64,000 bases of DNA from Psychrobacter urativorans (GCF_904846695.1 NZ_CAJHBR010000009.1:49529-113528); one strand, 5' to 3'. Positions 9,469 through 18,207 are shown, counted from the stretch's first letter. Made by a program: numbers and translations. Notes: generated by a model from the sequence alone, not told the origin.

Positions 9469-9861
9469 ATGAAAGTAATTTTGAAAGCTGTAATGCTATC
9501 AGCTGTACTAGCGTTAACTGCTTGTACCAACGTGTTTATGAATAATTCACAAAAAACACCAGCGTTTTCAGAGGTAGAATATAGTCATCTAAAGGGTTTA
9601 CCAAATTACGATGTCAGTCAAGTACGTCTGCTCGAAGTTGCACAGCATAAAGACCAAGTCAGACAAATATTGGGTAACCCTCATTTTAATGAAGGTATTT
9701 TTAGCCCAAAAGTTTGGAATTATGCCCTTGGGTTGAAACTCTCAGCAAATAACGACTACCAAAACTGTCGTTTGAGAATTGATTTTGATAGAAATAACCG
9801 TGTTGAGAAGTTAACTTGGAAAGATCAAGTCTGTGCTGACTTTGTCAATGGTAATATTTAG
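9469..9861 (+). CDS. BamE/SmpA-like outer-membrane lipoprotein next to the adhesin
   Basis: A 130-residue lipoprotein with a type II signal peptide and lipobox LTAC at 16-19. The residue after Cys19 is Thr, which fits sorting to the outer membrane. The mature part resembles the SmpA/OmlA (BamE) fold: VAQHKDQVRQILGNPHF, then a VWNYALG strand and a CRLRIDFDRNNRV strand. Cys pairs near 104 and 123 could form a disulphide. The gene begins 67 bases after the adhesin and shares its terminator. Acinetobacter adhesin operons carry TpgA, described as joining such a region to a peptidoglycan-binding OmpA domain; this protein has no OmpA domain. A helper role for the adhesin is inferred from position. 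Confidence 0.75.
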   Translation: MKVILKAVMLSAVLALTACTNVFMNNSQKTPAFSEVEYSHLKGLPNYDVSQVRLLEVAQHKDQVRQILGNPHFNEGIFSPKVWNYALGLKLSANNDYQNCRLRIDFDRNNRVEKLTWKDQVCADFVNGNI

Positions 9862-9901
9862 AAAAGTTATTTATCAGGTTTGATCGAAATCGTTTTAAAA
9901 T

Positions 9902-9933
9902 AAAAGAGCTCTCAGTATTCTGAGAGCTCTTTT
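9902..9933. terminator. Strong terminator after the adhesin-lipoprotein pair
   Basis: A perfect 14 bp stem (AAAAGAGCTCTCAG with its complement) and a TATT loop, followed by ATTTT. It lies between convergent genes and can act in both directions. Confidence 0.9.
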
Positions 9934-9978
9934 ATTTTGACTAATTTTCATTCTAAGGACTAACAGTATCTTATAAAT

Positions 9979-10704
9979 CTAGCTCTCTAGCTGAAACATT
10001 AATAATGCTGCTAATAAAGTCTGCGCATCCCTAGGTAGCGTTTGCGGGTTAGCAATGTAATGTTCAGCCTGTGTATAGACATCATTAGCAAAAGTGCTAG
10101 CGCTAGTATCAAAGCTGGCAAATAGATTATCTTGTGATACTTTAAAAGGTCGCTGACAGGCAGTAGTGAATAGACATTCTAACGCTTGAGGTTTGATCTC
10201 TACGGACTCAAAAGCTTGTTGCTGAGACTGACTACGGCCATCGGCAGCATACCAATAGCCAAAGTCACTAAGTAGGCGGCGCTTATGACCTGCCACACAC
10301 CAATGACTTATTTCATGTAGCGCACTGGCAAAAAACCCGTGAGCGAACTCGATACGTGCAGGACTGCTGGCAGTAGCAGGGAAGTACTCAGGCTCATCAT
10401 CGCCGCGTACCAACTGGACATTTTGCTCAACAAACAAAGCATTAAATAATTCGATTAGCCACTCAGTAGCCAGTGGTTCGTTGTCCAAACTTGATAACGC
10501 TGTGTAATTTAGCGATGAGTTGTGAGTTGCTAAAAGCTTTAGATCAATCGCTGGACAAAGGCATAAATCATCAGTGAGTGTAGAGGTTTGGTGTAGACCA
10601 TGCCTGCTAGTATCTGCTAGCCTATGAAGTTGTTTTAATAATAAAATAGTATTATCGCTAGTTAATAAAGCGGCAAAATCAGGAGTGGTAGTTTTTAATA
10701 ACAT
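9979..10704 (-). CDS. epmC: Elongation factor P hydroxylase
   Basis: EpmC (YfcM) hydroxylates the beta-lysylated lysine of elongation factor P. Residues about 85-240 match the family: GDDEPEYFPA, FAHGFFASALHEISHWC with the metal-binding HEISH at 130-134, DFGYWYAADGR and VEIKPQAL. The 241-residue product carries about 80 extra N-terminal residues relative to Escherichia coli EpmC, and there is no internal ATG to make a short form. The gene's first 51 bases fall within a direct repeat whose second copy lies 6.2 kb away, beside yceD. Confidence 0.88.
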   Translation of the reverse strand: MLLKTTTPDFAALLTSDNTILLLKQLHRLADTSRHGLHQTSTLTDDLCLCPAIDLKLLATHNSSLNYTALSSLDNEPLATEWLIELFNALFVEQNVQLVRGDDEPEYFPATASSPARIEFAHGFFASALHEISHWCVAGHKRRLLSDFGYWYAADGRSQSQQQAFESVEIKPQALECLFTTACQRPFKVSQDNLFASFDTSASTFANDVYTQAEHYIANPQTLPRDAQTLLAALLMFQLES

Positions 10705-10875
10705 AAAGCCGTAACCTATCCTTATAGCCTTAAATTAACTGCTGTCATTAGTGAAAGTCGTAAAATACTAGCGCAAGTTTCAAGAGGCACTTTCCGTTAG
10801 TATGGCAGGCAATATTATACACTTTTTTGATCGTTGAGACCGCTTATGTCAGACCCTAAAGCTAGCATTGCAGCT
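10654..10875. repeat. Left copy of a 223 bp direct repeat flanking the ketone-body block
   Basis: By eye this is about 85% identical to 16900-17122, and about 96% identical over its last 85 to 90 bases (10786-10875). It contains the start of epmC on its left and the first ten codons of a yceD-like frame on its right, with the promoter region between. In the right copy the yceD end is intact and the epmC start codon has become TAT. Confidence 0.85.
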
Positions 10876-10932
10876 TTATATATCAGTAAGGGTGAGGGTA
10901 AATCTGTGGCAGTTATTATTGAGATTGCTTAA
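10846..10932 (+). pseudogene. Truncated 5' remnant of yceD (DUF177)
   Basis: The frame opens MSDPKASIAA, nine of ten residues matching the start of the intact yceD at 17093 (MSNPKASIAA). It then diverges and stops after 28 codons. The sequence upstream, including the likely AATATTATAC minus-10 region, is also shared with the intact gene. It is best explained as a junction remnant of the duplication around the ketone-body block. From here to 11119 I see no other gene, only a weak hairpin (TAGCGAA/TTCGCTA) that might end bdhA. Confidence 0.75.
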
Positions 10933-11119
10933 ACTGCAGTCGTATTGAATATTCCTAGTTTCAACCGAATCTTTTATTATGCATAAAATAATTTTTAGTC
11001 TAGTCTAACGTTGCTCTTAAGAACAGTCTGATAATAAGAACAGTGTGATAGATAGCGAACGATAACCCTTTTGTATTAAAACTTAAAGTTTGCCCATTCG
11101 CTATTATTTATCTAAAACA

Positions 11120-11920
11120 TTAATTCATAAACCAACCGTGACTGGCAACTATGGATTGTCCGGTGAACACATTGGTTGGAAAAGCGGCTAAAAATAGTGC
11201 TAACTGAGCTATGTCATTTACTGTTGTGAACTCTTTATCCACTGTATTCACTAGCATAATATCATTAACTACTGACTCCTCACTAATACCTTTTTCAGCG
11301 GCTTGCTGCGGAATTTGTTTTTCAACTAGGGGTGTTTTGACAAATCCAGGGCAGATCACATGCGAACGCACATTATGCTCGGCACCTTCTTTAGCTAGTA
11401 CGCGGCATAGGCCCAGTAAGCCATGCTTAGCAGTGACATAAGGAGCTTTATACATTGACGCTTCGTGAGAATGTACTGAACCCATATAGATGACGGTACC
11501 ACCTTTATTATCCTTATACATATGTTCTATAGCGGCTTTAGTGGTCAAAAATGCACCATCTAAGTGAATATTTAGCATCTTTTTCCAGTCGGAGAAAGAC
11601 ATTTTATCAATAGGATTAATAATTTGAATACCAGCGTTAGAAACCAAGATATCAATGCTGCCAAAAGTATCTATTAGCTTTTGCACACCACTATTAACAG
11701 CATCCTCAGAAGTCACATCCATCTCAATAGCCAGCGCACGTCCACCAGCAGCTTCAATAGCATCAACCGTGCTTTGCGCCGCATTAATATTTATATCAGC
11801 AATGCCAACAGCAGCACCTGCTAGTGCATAGATTTCGGCGATATCGCGTCCGATTCCACTAGCAGAACCCGTAACTAAGGCTACTTTACCAGTCAAGTCT
11901 TTCTCTAATAGCGTTGCCAT
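11120..11920 (-). CDS. bdhA: 3-hydroxybutyrate dehydrogenase
   Basis: A short-chain dehydrogenase of 266 residues that most likely oxidises (R)-3-hydroxybutyrate to acetoacetate with NAD. The Rossmann motif TGSASGIG is at 17-24 and SNAG at 94-97. The catalytic residues are Ser148 (YMGSVHSH), Tyr161 and Lys165 (YVTAKHG). The substrate is assigned from overall likeness to BdhA and from its place directly after scoA-scoB, whose substrate is the acetoacetate made here. It lies 37 bases after scoB on the same strand. Other SDR substrates cannot be fully excluded. Confidence 0.87.
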   Translation of the reverse strand: MATLLEKDLTGKVALVTGSASGIGRDIAEIYALAGAAVGIADININAAQSTVDAIEAAGGRALAIEMDVTSEDAVNSGVQKLIDTFGSIDILVSNAGIQIINPIDKMSFSDWKKMLNIHLDGAFLTTKAAIEHMYKDNKGGTVIYMGSVHSHEASMYKAPYVTAKHGLLGLCRVLAKEGAEHNVRSHVICPGFVKTPLVEKQIPQQAAEKGISEESVVNDIMLVNTVDKEFTTVNDIAQLALFLAAFPTNVFTGQSIVASHGWFMN

Positions 11921-11957
11921 GAACGATCCTTATTGTGGCTATCTCGTGAGATAATAA

Positions 11958-12587
11958 TTATTTAATAATAGTTACTGGCGTTTTTTGTTGCAGCTCTTCA
12001 AAGCTGATACCTTCTGCTAACTCAACCAGTTTTAGCCCTTTATCAGTAACATCGAGCACCGCCAGCTCAGTAATAATACGGTCAACCACACCTTTACCCG
12101 TTAATGGCAGTTCACACTGAGCAAGGATTTTTGGATCGCCATGTTTATTGACTTGCTCCATTATTACGATGATGCGCTGCACGCCTGCGACTAAGTCCAT
12201 CGCACCGCCCATACCTTTGACCATCTTACCCGGGATCATCCAGTTAGCTAAGTCACCTTTCTCTGAAACTTCCATCGCCCCTAAAATCGCAAGGTTAACG
12301 TGACCACCGCGAATCATTGCAAATGACTCAGAGCTGCTAAAGTAACTGGCACCTAGTGCCGTCGTAACAGTCTGCTTACCCGCATTTATTAGATCAGCGT
12401 CGACATTTTCTGGCGTTGGGAACTCACCAATACCTAATAGGCCATTTTCTGATTGTAACCACACATCCATACCTTCTGGAATATAGTTAGCAACTAGAGT
12501 TGGCAGACCAATACCCAAATTCACATAATAACCGTCTTGTAGTTCTTGCGCTGCACGCTGCGCCATCTGCTCTCGTGTCCAAGCCAT
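11958..12587 (-). CDS. scoB: 3-oxoacid CoA-transferase subunit B
   Basis: The beta subunit of succinyl-CoA:3-ketoacid CoA-transferase, which activates acetoacetate to acetoacetyl-CoA. I chose the ATG at 12587, preceded by AAGGAAG, giving 209 residues that begin [16 protein letters not shown]; a longer frame adds 20 unlikely residues. The active-site glutamate is Glu47 in SENGLLG, and the glycine-rich VNLGIGLPT precedes it. Acetate- or butyrate-type transferases (AtoA) are close relatives, but the bdhA neighbour favours the 3-ketoacid type. Confidence 0.9.
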   Translation of the reverse strand: MAWTREQMAQRAAQELQDGYYVNLGIGLPTLVANYIPEGMDVWLQSENGLLGIGEFPTPENVDADLINAGKQTVTTALGASYFSSSESFAMIRGGHVNLAILGAMEVSEKGDLANWMIPGKMVKGMGGAMDLVAGVQRIIVIMEQVNKHGDPKILAQCELPLTGKGVVDRIITELAVLDVTDKGLKLVELAEGISFEELQQKTPVTIIK

Positions 12588-12633
12588 AGTATCTTCCTTA
12601 ATTTTTATAATATTCACTTGTCTGTAGCATGAA

Positions 12634-13347
12634 TTAAACGCTCTCAACCGCTTTAGTCGTTATCTTTTCAATACGCTTTTCAGGGCTGCTATTTAGCACA
12701 ATACGCTGCACAAAAATGCCTGGTAGATGAATCTCGTCAGGGTCAAGTGCACCAATCTCTACGATTTCTTCGACTTCAGCAATAGTAATCTTGCCTGCCA
12801 TTGCACAGTCTGGGTTAAAGTTACGCGCAGTTTTATTAAAGATTAAGTTACCTGCCTTATCTGCTTTTTGCGCTTTAATTAGAGAGACATCGGCACGTAA
12901 TGAATGCTCAAGCACATAAGTGCGACCGTCAAATTCACGGGTTTCTTTACCTTCAGCGACTAAGGTGCCAACGCCGGTTGCGGTATAAAATGCCGGAATA
13001 CCTGCACCACCTGCACGCAGTCTCTCAGCAAGTGTGCCTTGCGGGGTGAGCTCTACTTCTAGTTCACCAGCTAAGTACTGACGCTCAAACTCTTTATTTT
13101 CGCCTACATAAGAGGAAATCATTTTTTTTATTTGCCGAGTCTGTAGTAATAGACCAAGACCGAATTCATCAACTCCTGCATTATTACTGACGCAGGTCAA
13201 ATCTTTAACCTCACTATCACGCAGTGCTTCAATCAATGCTTCAGGAATACCGCATAGACCAAAACCACCGATTGCGAGCGTTTGTCCGTCACGCACAACA
13301 CCACTCAGCGCCGCTTTTGCGCTGTGATACACCTTTGATTGACTCAT
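12634..13347 (-). CDS. scoA: 3-oxoacid CoA-transferase subunit A
   Basis: The alpha subunit partner of scoB, 237 residues, with the family CoA-binding loop [10 protein letters not shown] at 27-36, [12 protein letters not shown], and [11 protein letters not shown]. It is the first gene of the scoA-scoB-bdhA unit on the minus strand and is separated from scoB by 46 bases. It is divergent from the GntP-type permease gene; the 346-base spacer must hold the promoters for both directions. Confidence 0.92.
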   Translation of the reverse strand: MSQSKVYHSAKAALSGVVRDGQTLAIGGFGLCGIPEALIEALRDSEVKDLTCVSNNAGVDEFGLGLLLQTRQIKKMISSYVGENKEFERQYLAGELEVELTPQGTLAERLRAGGAGIPAFYTATGVGTLVAEGKETREFDGRTYVLEHSLRADVSLIKAQKADKAGNLIFNKTARNFNPDCAMAGKITIAEVEEIVEIGALDPDEIHLPGIFVQRIVLNSSPEKRIEKITTKAVESV

Positions 13348-13693
13348 GCTTATCTCCTTGCAAGTCTCGTTTTTATTATTTACATTGATTTATTATGGGT
13401 TTCGCTCATTCAAGCAAATACTAGATTACTAATTAGTCTTACATTTAAAGTAATAAATTTTATATCACTATAAAATACAGAGTGTAGCCGTAACAACTTA
13501 ACATATAATTCTAGTAGCGACTAGAAGATAGTATGAAGCGCCTACAGGGTAGAGCAGCTTGATCAATATAGGGGAGATAATTACACTATTTAGCTAGAAT
13601 AACGTTGGATAAAATACGTTAAGTTTAATCTTATTGACCTATTTTTCTATGCACTGCATACTCTCAAGCTTAGCTTAGCCAAGGAGGGCGGTC
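13348..13693. other. Divergent control region between scoA and the GntP-type permease
   Basis: An AT-rich spacer expected to carry two opposed promoters. The only clear elements are the ribosome binding sites at its ends, GGAGATAAG before scoA (reading minus) and AAGGAGGG before the permease. No regulator gene is adjacent, although 3-hydroxybutyrate operons often have one. I see no confident operator. Confidence 0.6.
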
Positions 13694-15175
13694 ATGTTTA
13701 GCACACTTGCTATTGTAATTACTTTGTTATTATTGATGTTCTTTGCCTACCGCGGTTATTCAGTGCTAATTCTAGCACCGATTATGGCTGCTTTAGCCGT
13801 CTTATTTTCAGGTGATTTTTTAAGCAGTATTCCTGCCTATACCGATGTGTTTATGGGCGCATTGAGTGGTTTTCTACTCAAATTCTTTCCTATATTCTTA
13901 CTAGGCGCACTGTTTGGCCGCTTGATGGCAGACTCTGGAGCGGCAACAGCGATCGCTAACGGTGTAGTCAACAAACTGGGCGCAAACAAAGCTATTCTTG
14001 CCGTAATTTTGGTTTGTGCCATTTTAACTTATGGCGGTGTCTCGCTATTCGTTGTAGCCTTTGCCATCTATCCTATCGCTAAAGACCTATTTAAAGCTGC
14101 TGATATTCCTAAGCGCTTGATTCCAGCCGCTATTGCCTTAGGCTCGTTCACCTTTACCATGACGGCACTACCAGGTACACCAGCGATTCAGAATGCTATT
14201 CCTATTCCTTACTATAATACCAACGTCTTCGCCGCGCCTATCTTAGGCATCATTGGTGGGACGATTATGTTTATGCTGGGCTGGTTATGGCTACAGTCAC
14301 GGGCGCGAAAAGCCAGTGCTATGGGTGAAGGCTACGGTGAGCATAATGAAGATGCAGATTTGGGTAGTATTGATATTGAAAAAAAATCCGCTAACGATAT
14401 GCATAATAGCGATGTCAAAAATCATAATGGGCAAAGCAATCTAGCAGCTACTGCTGAAGCACGCGATACTCATCACACTTCGTTCCTAGTTGCTATGATA
14501 CCGCTAACACTAGTCATTATTCTTAATGCCCTTCTTACTTATGCCATCTTTCCTTCAATGGATTTCAATGATTTGCAAACTCAGTTCCCAGATCTTAATA
14601 TCGCAGGATCACTGGGACTATGGTCTATTATTATCTCGTTGGTCGTTGCCTCTATAGTATTGATTGTGATGCGTATCGGTCATTGGAACGATCTACAAAA
14701 AACCATTAACCGTGGTACTTATGATTCAATGCTGCCTATTTTTAACACAGCCTCAGAAGTGGGTTATGGTGCTGTTATTGCCTCACTTGCTGGTTTCATT
14801 ATTATTCGTGACAGTATCTTGAATTTAAGTCCTGAAAACCCGTTAATTTCAGAAGCGGTAGCAATGACCACTCTTGCTGGTATTACTGGTTCCTCTTCTG
14901 GTGGTCTAAGTATTGCGCTATCAACGTTGGGTGAGGATTATTTGCAGATGGCGCTCAAAGCTGGTATTGATCCAGAGCTCATGCACCGCGTGGCTGTCAT
15001 GGCCGCAGGTGGACTTGATACCTTACCGCATAGTGGTGCAGTTATCACCTTGCTAGCCATTTGTGGCTTGAGCCATAGACAGTCTTATCTCAACATTGCT
15101 ATGGTCACTATGGCAATCCCGCTCGTTGCCGTAGTGGTAGTGATTACTTTAGGTACGCTGTTTGGTTCGTTTTAA
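13694..15175 (+). CDS. GntP-family permease, probable 3-hydroxybutyrate uptake
   Basis: A 493-residue inner-membrane protein of the GntP family, with about 12 hydrophobic segments, the N-terminal LILAPIMAALAVLFSG, YGGVSLFVVAFAIYPIA near 114-130 and GITGSSSGGLSIAL near 396. An 80-residue hydrophilic loop rich in Asn, Asp and His (about 205-260) separates the two halves. GntP proteins carry gluconate or other small hydroxy acids. The divergent scoA-scoB-bdhA genes make D-3-hydroxybutyrate the likely substrate, which is inference from context. AAGGAGGG lies 7 bases before the ATG. Confidence 0.85.
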   Translation: MFSTLAIVITLLLLMFFAYRGYSVLILAPIMAALAVLFSGDFLSSIPAYTDVFMGALSGFLLKFFPIFLLGALFGRLMADSGAATAIANGVVNKLGANKAILAVILVCAILTYGGVSLFVVAFAIYPIAKDLFKAADIPKRLIPAAIALGSFTFTMTALPGTPAIQNAIPIPYYNTNVFAAPILGIIGGTIMFMLGWLWLQSRARKASAMGEGYGEHNEDADLGSIDIEKKSANDMHNSDVKNHNGQSNLAATAEARDTHHTSFLVAMIPLTLVIILNALLTYAIFPSMDFNDLQTQFPDLNIAGSLGLWSIIISLVVASIVLIVMRIGHWNDLQKTINRGTYDSMLPIFNTASEVGYGAVIASLAGFIIIRDSILNLSPENPLISEAVAMTTLAGITGSSSGGLSIALSTLGEDYLQMALKAGIDPELMHRVAVMAAGGLDTLPHSGAVITLLAICGLSHRQSYLNIAMVTMAIPLVAVVVVITLGTLFGSF

Positions 15176-15239
15176 CTATCAACTGCATTTTACAGCTTAT
15201 ATAAATAAAAATTAGTTAAATAAAAAGTATTTAGATCAT

Positions 15240-15267
15240 GATAGGTAGCTGATTACTATCTTTTTTT
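15240..15267 (+). terminator. Probable terminator after the GntP-type permease
   Basis: A short hairpin, GATA(G)GTA with TACTATC and one bulged G, is followed by seven T. It would end the permease transcript before the separate AtoE-type gene. Confidence 0.6.
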
Positions 15268-15456
15268 ATATAAGAATGACTGCGAATGTTTGTAGAGCGA
15301 TAGAACTCTACAAAGCCTTTTTGTGTTGAAAGGTGATAAGGGCAGTTTGAGAAGGCAACCTAGTGTTAGAAAACAGCTTTTTATTGAATAATTAACAATA
15401 AGAAATTAGCCAGCACTAACAAGGAACTGGCAGTTTTGACAAAAGGGAGTTAGGAA

Positions 15457-16776
15457 ATGAGAGGAATCACACGTTTCTCAAATAATTTGATGGAAAAGTA
15501 TTTACCGGATCCTTTCTTATTCGTCATTATTTTAACGGTAGTCATCTTTGGGTTAGGCTTAGGCTTAACCGATTCTTCAGCTGTACAGATGGTGGCGTTT
15601 TGGGGTGAAGGGTTTTGGGCGTTACTGGCGTTCTCAATGCAGATGGTGCTGGTACTAGTTACTGGTTTTGTCTTGGCAAGTAGTCCAATATTTAAAACAG
15701 GATTAGGCAAATTGGCAAGTTTCGCCAATTCGCCAGGTAGTGCGATTATCTTGGTAACCTTAGTATCGCTTGCAGCCAGCTGGATCAACTGGGGATTTGG
15801 ATTGGTTATTGGTGCGTTATTCGCAAAGGAATTAGCGAAGCGTGTTGAAAATGTCGATTACCGTTTGTTGATTGCCAGTGCTTATTCTGGATTTATAATC
15901 TGGCATGCTGGGTTTTCCGGATCTATTCCGTTGTCAATTGCGACAGAAGGACATCCGTTCGTTGATAAGATTGGTATCATTCCAACAAGCGCAACCATTT
16001 TTGCGAGCTATAACTTAATCATTGTTGCTGCGTTAGTTATTACTGTACCTTTACTAAACCGTTTGATGATGCCGAGCAAAGAAGATACGGTTACAGTAGA
16101 TCCCAAAGTCCTTATGGATCCAGTCATTGAGGAACTCCCTGCAAAATCGGCTATGACACCAGCAGAGCGTATAGAAAACAGCTGGGTCTTATCAATGCTC
16201 ATTGGCGCAATGGGCATTGCCTTTATCATTTATTATTTTGTGCAAAATGGATTTGCGTTAACACTCGACTTAGTTAACTTTATATTTTTGTTCCTAGGCA
16301 TTATATTCCATGGAACGCCTCGCAAATATCTGATTGCGGTTCAAGAAGCGGTCAAAGGAGCGGGCGCCATCATCGTTCAATTTCCGTTTTATGCCGGAAT
16401 CATGGGTATGATGACAGCATCCGGTTTGGCCGGAGTCATGTCAGACGCGTTCGTTAGTGTTTCGACAACGGACACTCTGCCGCTTTTTGCCTTCTTAAGT
16501 GCAGGACTCGTCAACTTTTTTGTCCCTTCAGGTGGTGGACAGTGGGCCGTTCAAGCACCCATTATGTTAGAAGCTGCCGAAATGCTTGGCAGTGACCCGG
16601 CGAAAGTTGCCATGGCTGTTGCATGGGGCGATGCTTGGACTAATATGATTCAGCCGTTCTGGGCCTTGCCAGCACTGGCAATAGCTGGACTCAAAGCTAA
16701 GGATATCATGGGGTTTTGTGTGATTGTACTGGTTGTCAGCGGAGTAATCATTGGTTTGGGATTGTTGTTTTTGTAA
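15457..16776 (+). CDS. atoE: Short-chain fatty acid transporter, AtoE family
   Basis: A 439-residue inner-membrane permease of the AtoE family for short-chain fatty acids or acetoacetate. Family features are the start MRGITRFSNNLMEKYLPDP, NWGFGLVIGALFAKELAKR near 110, GHPF and the C-terminal FVPSGGGQWAVQAP and WGDAWTNMIQPFWALPAL. AGGGAGTTAGGA precedes the ATG. Its glycine codons stand out: by hand count 17 of 40 are GGA, whereas ilvC in this window has none among about 38. With its place at the edge of a repeat-bracketed block, this suggests acquisition from another lineage; the donor cannot be named from the sequence alone. Confidence 0.9.
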   Translation: MRGITRFSNNLMEKYLPDPFLFVIILTVVIFGLGLGLTDSSAVQMVAFWGEGFWALLAFSMQMVLVLVTGFVLASSPIFKTGLGKLASFANSPGSAIILVTLVSLAASWINWGFGLVIGALFAKELAKRVENVDYRLLIASAYSGFIIWHAGFSGSIPLSIATEGHPFVDKIGIIPTSATIFASYNLIIVAALVITVPLLNRLMMPSKEDTVTVDPKVLMDPVIEELPAKSAMTPAERIENSWVLSMLIGAMGIAFIIYYFVQNGFALTLDLVNFIFLFLGIIFHGTPRKYLIAVQEAVKGAGAIIVQFPFYAGIMGMMTASGLAGVMSDAFVSVSTTDTLPLFAFLSAGLVNFFVPSGGGQWAVQAPIMLEAAEMLGSDPAKVAMAVAWGDAWTNMIQPFWALPALAIAGLKAKDIMGFCVIVLVVSGVIIGLGLLFL

Positions 16777-16794
16777 ATAAATACTAGCGTTTTA

Positions 16795-16825
16795 GCCTTG
16801 CCTATTTTATGGGTGAGGCCTTTTT
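16795..16825 (+). terminator. Probable terminator after atoE
   Basis: GCCTTGCCTA and TGGGTGAGGC form a 10 bp stem with three G-T pairs and a TTTTA loop, followed by CTTTTT. Confidence 0.65.
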
Positions 16826-16899
16826 GTGAATATAAATTTATACAAAAAAAAGTAGTTTAATTCTAAGCTTTGGGGTCTAGCTTTTAAAAAATCAGCGCT

Positions 16900-17122
16900 A
16901 TCGCTAGTCAATAAAGTAGTAAAATCAGGAGGCAGTACTATCTAATAATATTGAGCCGTAACTTGTCCTTATAGCCTGAAATTGGCCACTGTCAGTGGCA
17001 AAAATCGTAACATACTAGCGCTAGCGTCAAGAGACAGTTTCCGTTAGTATGGCAGGCAATATTATACTCCTTTTTGATCGTTGAGACCGCTTATGTCAAA
17101 CCCTAAAGCTAGCATTGCAGCT
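16900..17122. repeat. Right copy of the 223 bp direct repeat flanking the ketone-body block
   Basis: The counterpart of 10654-10875. It carries the intact yceD promoter and start (ATG at 17093) and, on its left, a decayed copy of the epmC start region in which the start codon position reads TAT. The two copies are in the same orientation and 6.25 kb apart. Confidence 0.85.
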
Positions 17123-17683
17123 GATGTTCGTCCTGACAGCAGCCAAGCGCTTGACTCAGCAACTATGCCTGAAACTATCTCGTTAGATAAGTGGGCAGAT
17201 AGTGGATTTGAGTGGACAGGAGAGGTAGCGCCAGCGACCTTTAGTCGTCTTACCACGCTATTAAGTGATGAGCACCAACAAAGCAATTTACAACTAAACG
17301 CGACGCTATACCGTCGTAATAATGTGCTGCACTTGGCTTTCACCTTAACTGGTGAAGTATGGCTTACGTGTCAGCGTTGTCTGCAACCGATAGCTATAGA
17401 TCTTACGGATGACTATAATATCGCGCTGTTGGATGATGAAAGCCAAATAAACATGGTTAATGAAGAGCAAGATTACTTAGTACTAGACGAAGTCATTACT
17501 GAGCCTGCGCCTGAACGTTTACTGCCTTTTAAAAAGTTAGTTGAAGATGAAATATTGCTTAAAGCACCAATGGCGCCCAAGCATGAAGATTGCGAAATGG
17601 GTGTCGAGCAAGTAGGTGATATTCCTGAAGAAGAGACCGAAAATCCTTTTGCCGCTCTAGGAGCACTAAAAGGTAAGCTATAG
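17093..17683 (+). CDS. yceD: YceD family protein (DUF177)
   Basis: YceD proteins are conserved upstream of rpmF and are linked to 23S rRNA or ribosome assembly, though the biochemical role is unsettled. I chose the ATG at 17093 (MSNPKAS); an upstream in-frame TTG at 17081 adds four residues with no good ribosome binding site. The 196-residue product has the family CxxC, Cys93 and Cys96 in LTCQRCLQP, and an acidic C-terminal half (EEQDYLVLDEVI, GVEQVGDIPEEE). The order yceD-rpmF-fabD-fabG-acpP is the classical one, but with wide spacers here. Confidence 0.88.
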   Translation: MSNPKASIAADVRPDSSQALDSATMPETISLDKWADSGFEWTGEVAPATFSRLTTLLSDEHQQSNLQLNATLYRRNNVLHLAFTLTGEVWLTCQRCLQPIAIDLTDDYNIALLDDESQINMVNEEQDYLVLDEVITEPAPERLLPFKKLVEDEILLKAPMAPKHEDCEMGVEQVGDIPEEETENPFAALGALKGKL

Positions 17684-18024
17684 TCGCTATACTTCGATTT
17701 ACTACTAGCTGATAAAGTCTTAAGAGACCTTTTGTGGTCTTTGTATAAAAGTGTTGCTGGCAGGGCTTTATTATTTAGTTAAACATGCGTATAATGTCCG
17801 GTTTATTGCATACTGACAATACCCTGTTTGCCAAGCACTACTGATTGAACGGATTTATCCATAGAGTTTAGATTCGATCAGCGGTTTATTGCAAGTAGTC
17901 ACCCTTTTAATTCAATGGTAGGTCAGCTGGTGATAATTGTGATATAAATTATCATATAAGCCCAAGCCAATATCCATTAAAGCTGAATTTCAAGCTTACC
18001 CTTTTTAAGCATAGGAGCTATATC
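17684..18024 (+). other. yceD-rpmF spacer
   Basis: 341 bases without a gene. A short stem AGACC/GGTCT with a TTTTGT loop and TTTG after it (17725-17743) may attenuate read-through from yceD. TATAAT at 17790-17795, preceded by TGCG, may be a minus-10 of an rpmF promoter, but I see no good minus-35. ATAGGAGC at 18011-18018 is the rpmF ribosome binding site. Confidence 0.5.
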
Positions 18025-18207
18025 ATGGCTGTTCAAAAAAGTCGTAAAAGCCGTTCTCGTCGTGACATGCGCCGTTCACATCACCGCATGGAAATTGCTG
18101 AGCTAAGCATAGATGCCACTACTGGTGAAAAACATCGTCGTCATCACATGACTAAAGATGGTTTCTACCGTGGTCGTCAATTGTTTAAAGTCAGTCAAGA
18201 AGCTTAG
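18025..18207 (+). CDS. rpmF: 50S ribosomal protein L32
   Basis: A 60-residue L32 with the standard opening [20 protein letters not shown] and a basic middle. It lacks the CxxC pair that some L32 versions use to bind zinc. The gene sits between yceD and fabD as in many proteobacteria. The following 448-base gap contains a strong terminator, so here it is probably not co-transcribed with the fab genes. Confidence 0.96.
   Translation: MAVQKSRKSRSRRDMRRSHHRMEIAELSIDATTGEKHRRHHMTKDGFYRGRQLFKVSQEA

Noticed and set aside
10933..16899. Ketone-body block as a transposon or integrative element
   Set aside because: It has no transposase, integrase, terminal inverted repeats or tRNA attachment site. 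The bracketing repeat is a duplicated local junction, which points to recombination.
18025..18207. Zinc-binding form of L32
   Set aside because: No CxxC pair is present; the protein has no cysteines, so it is the zinc-free form.
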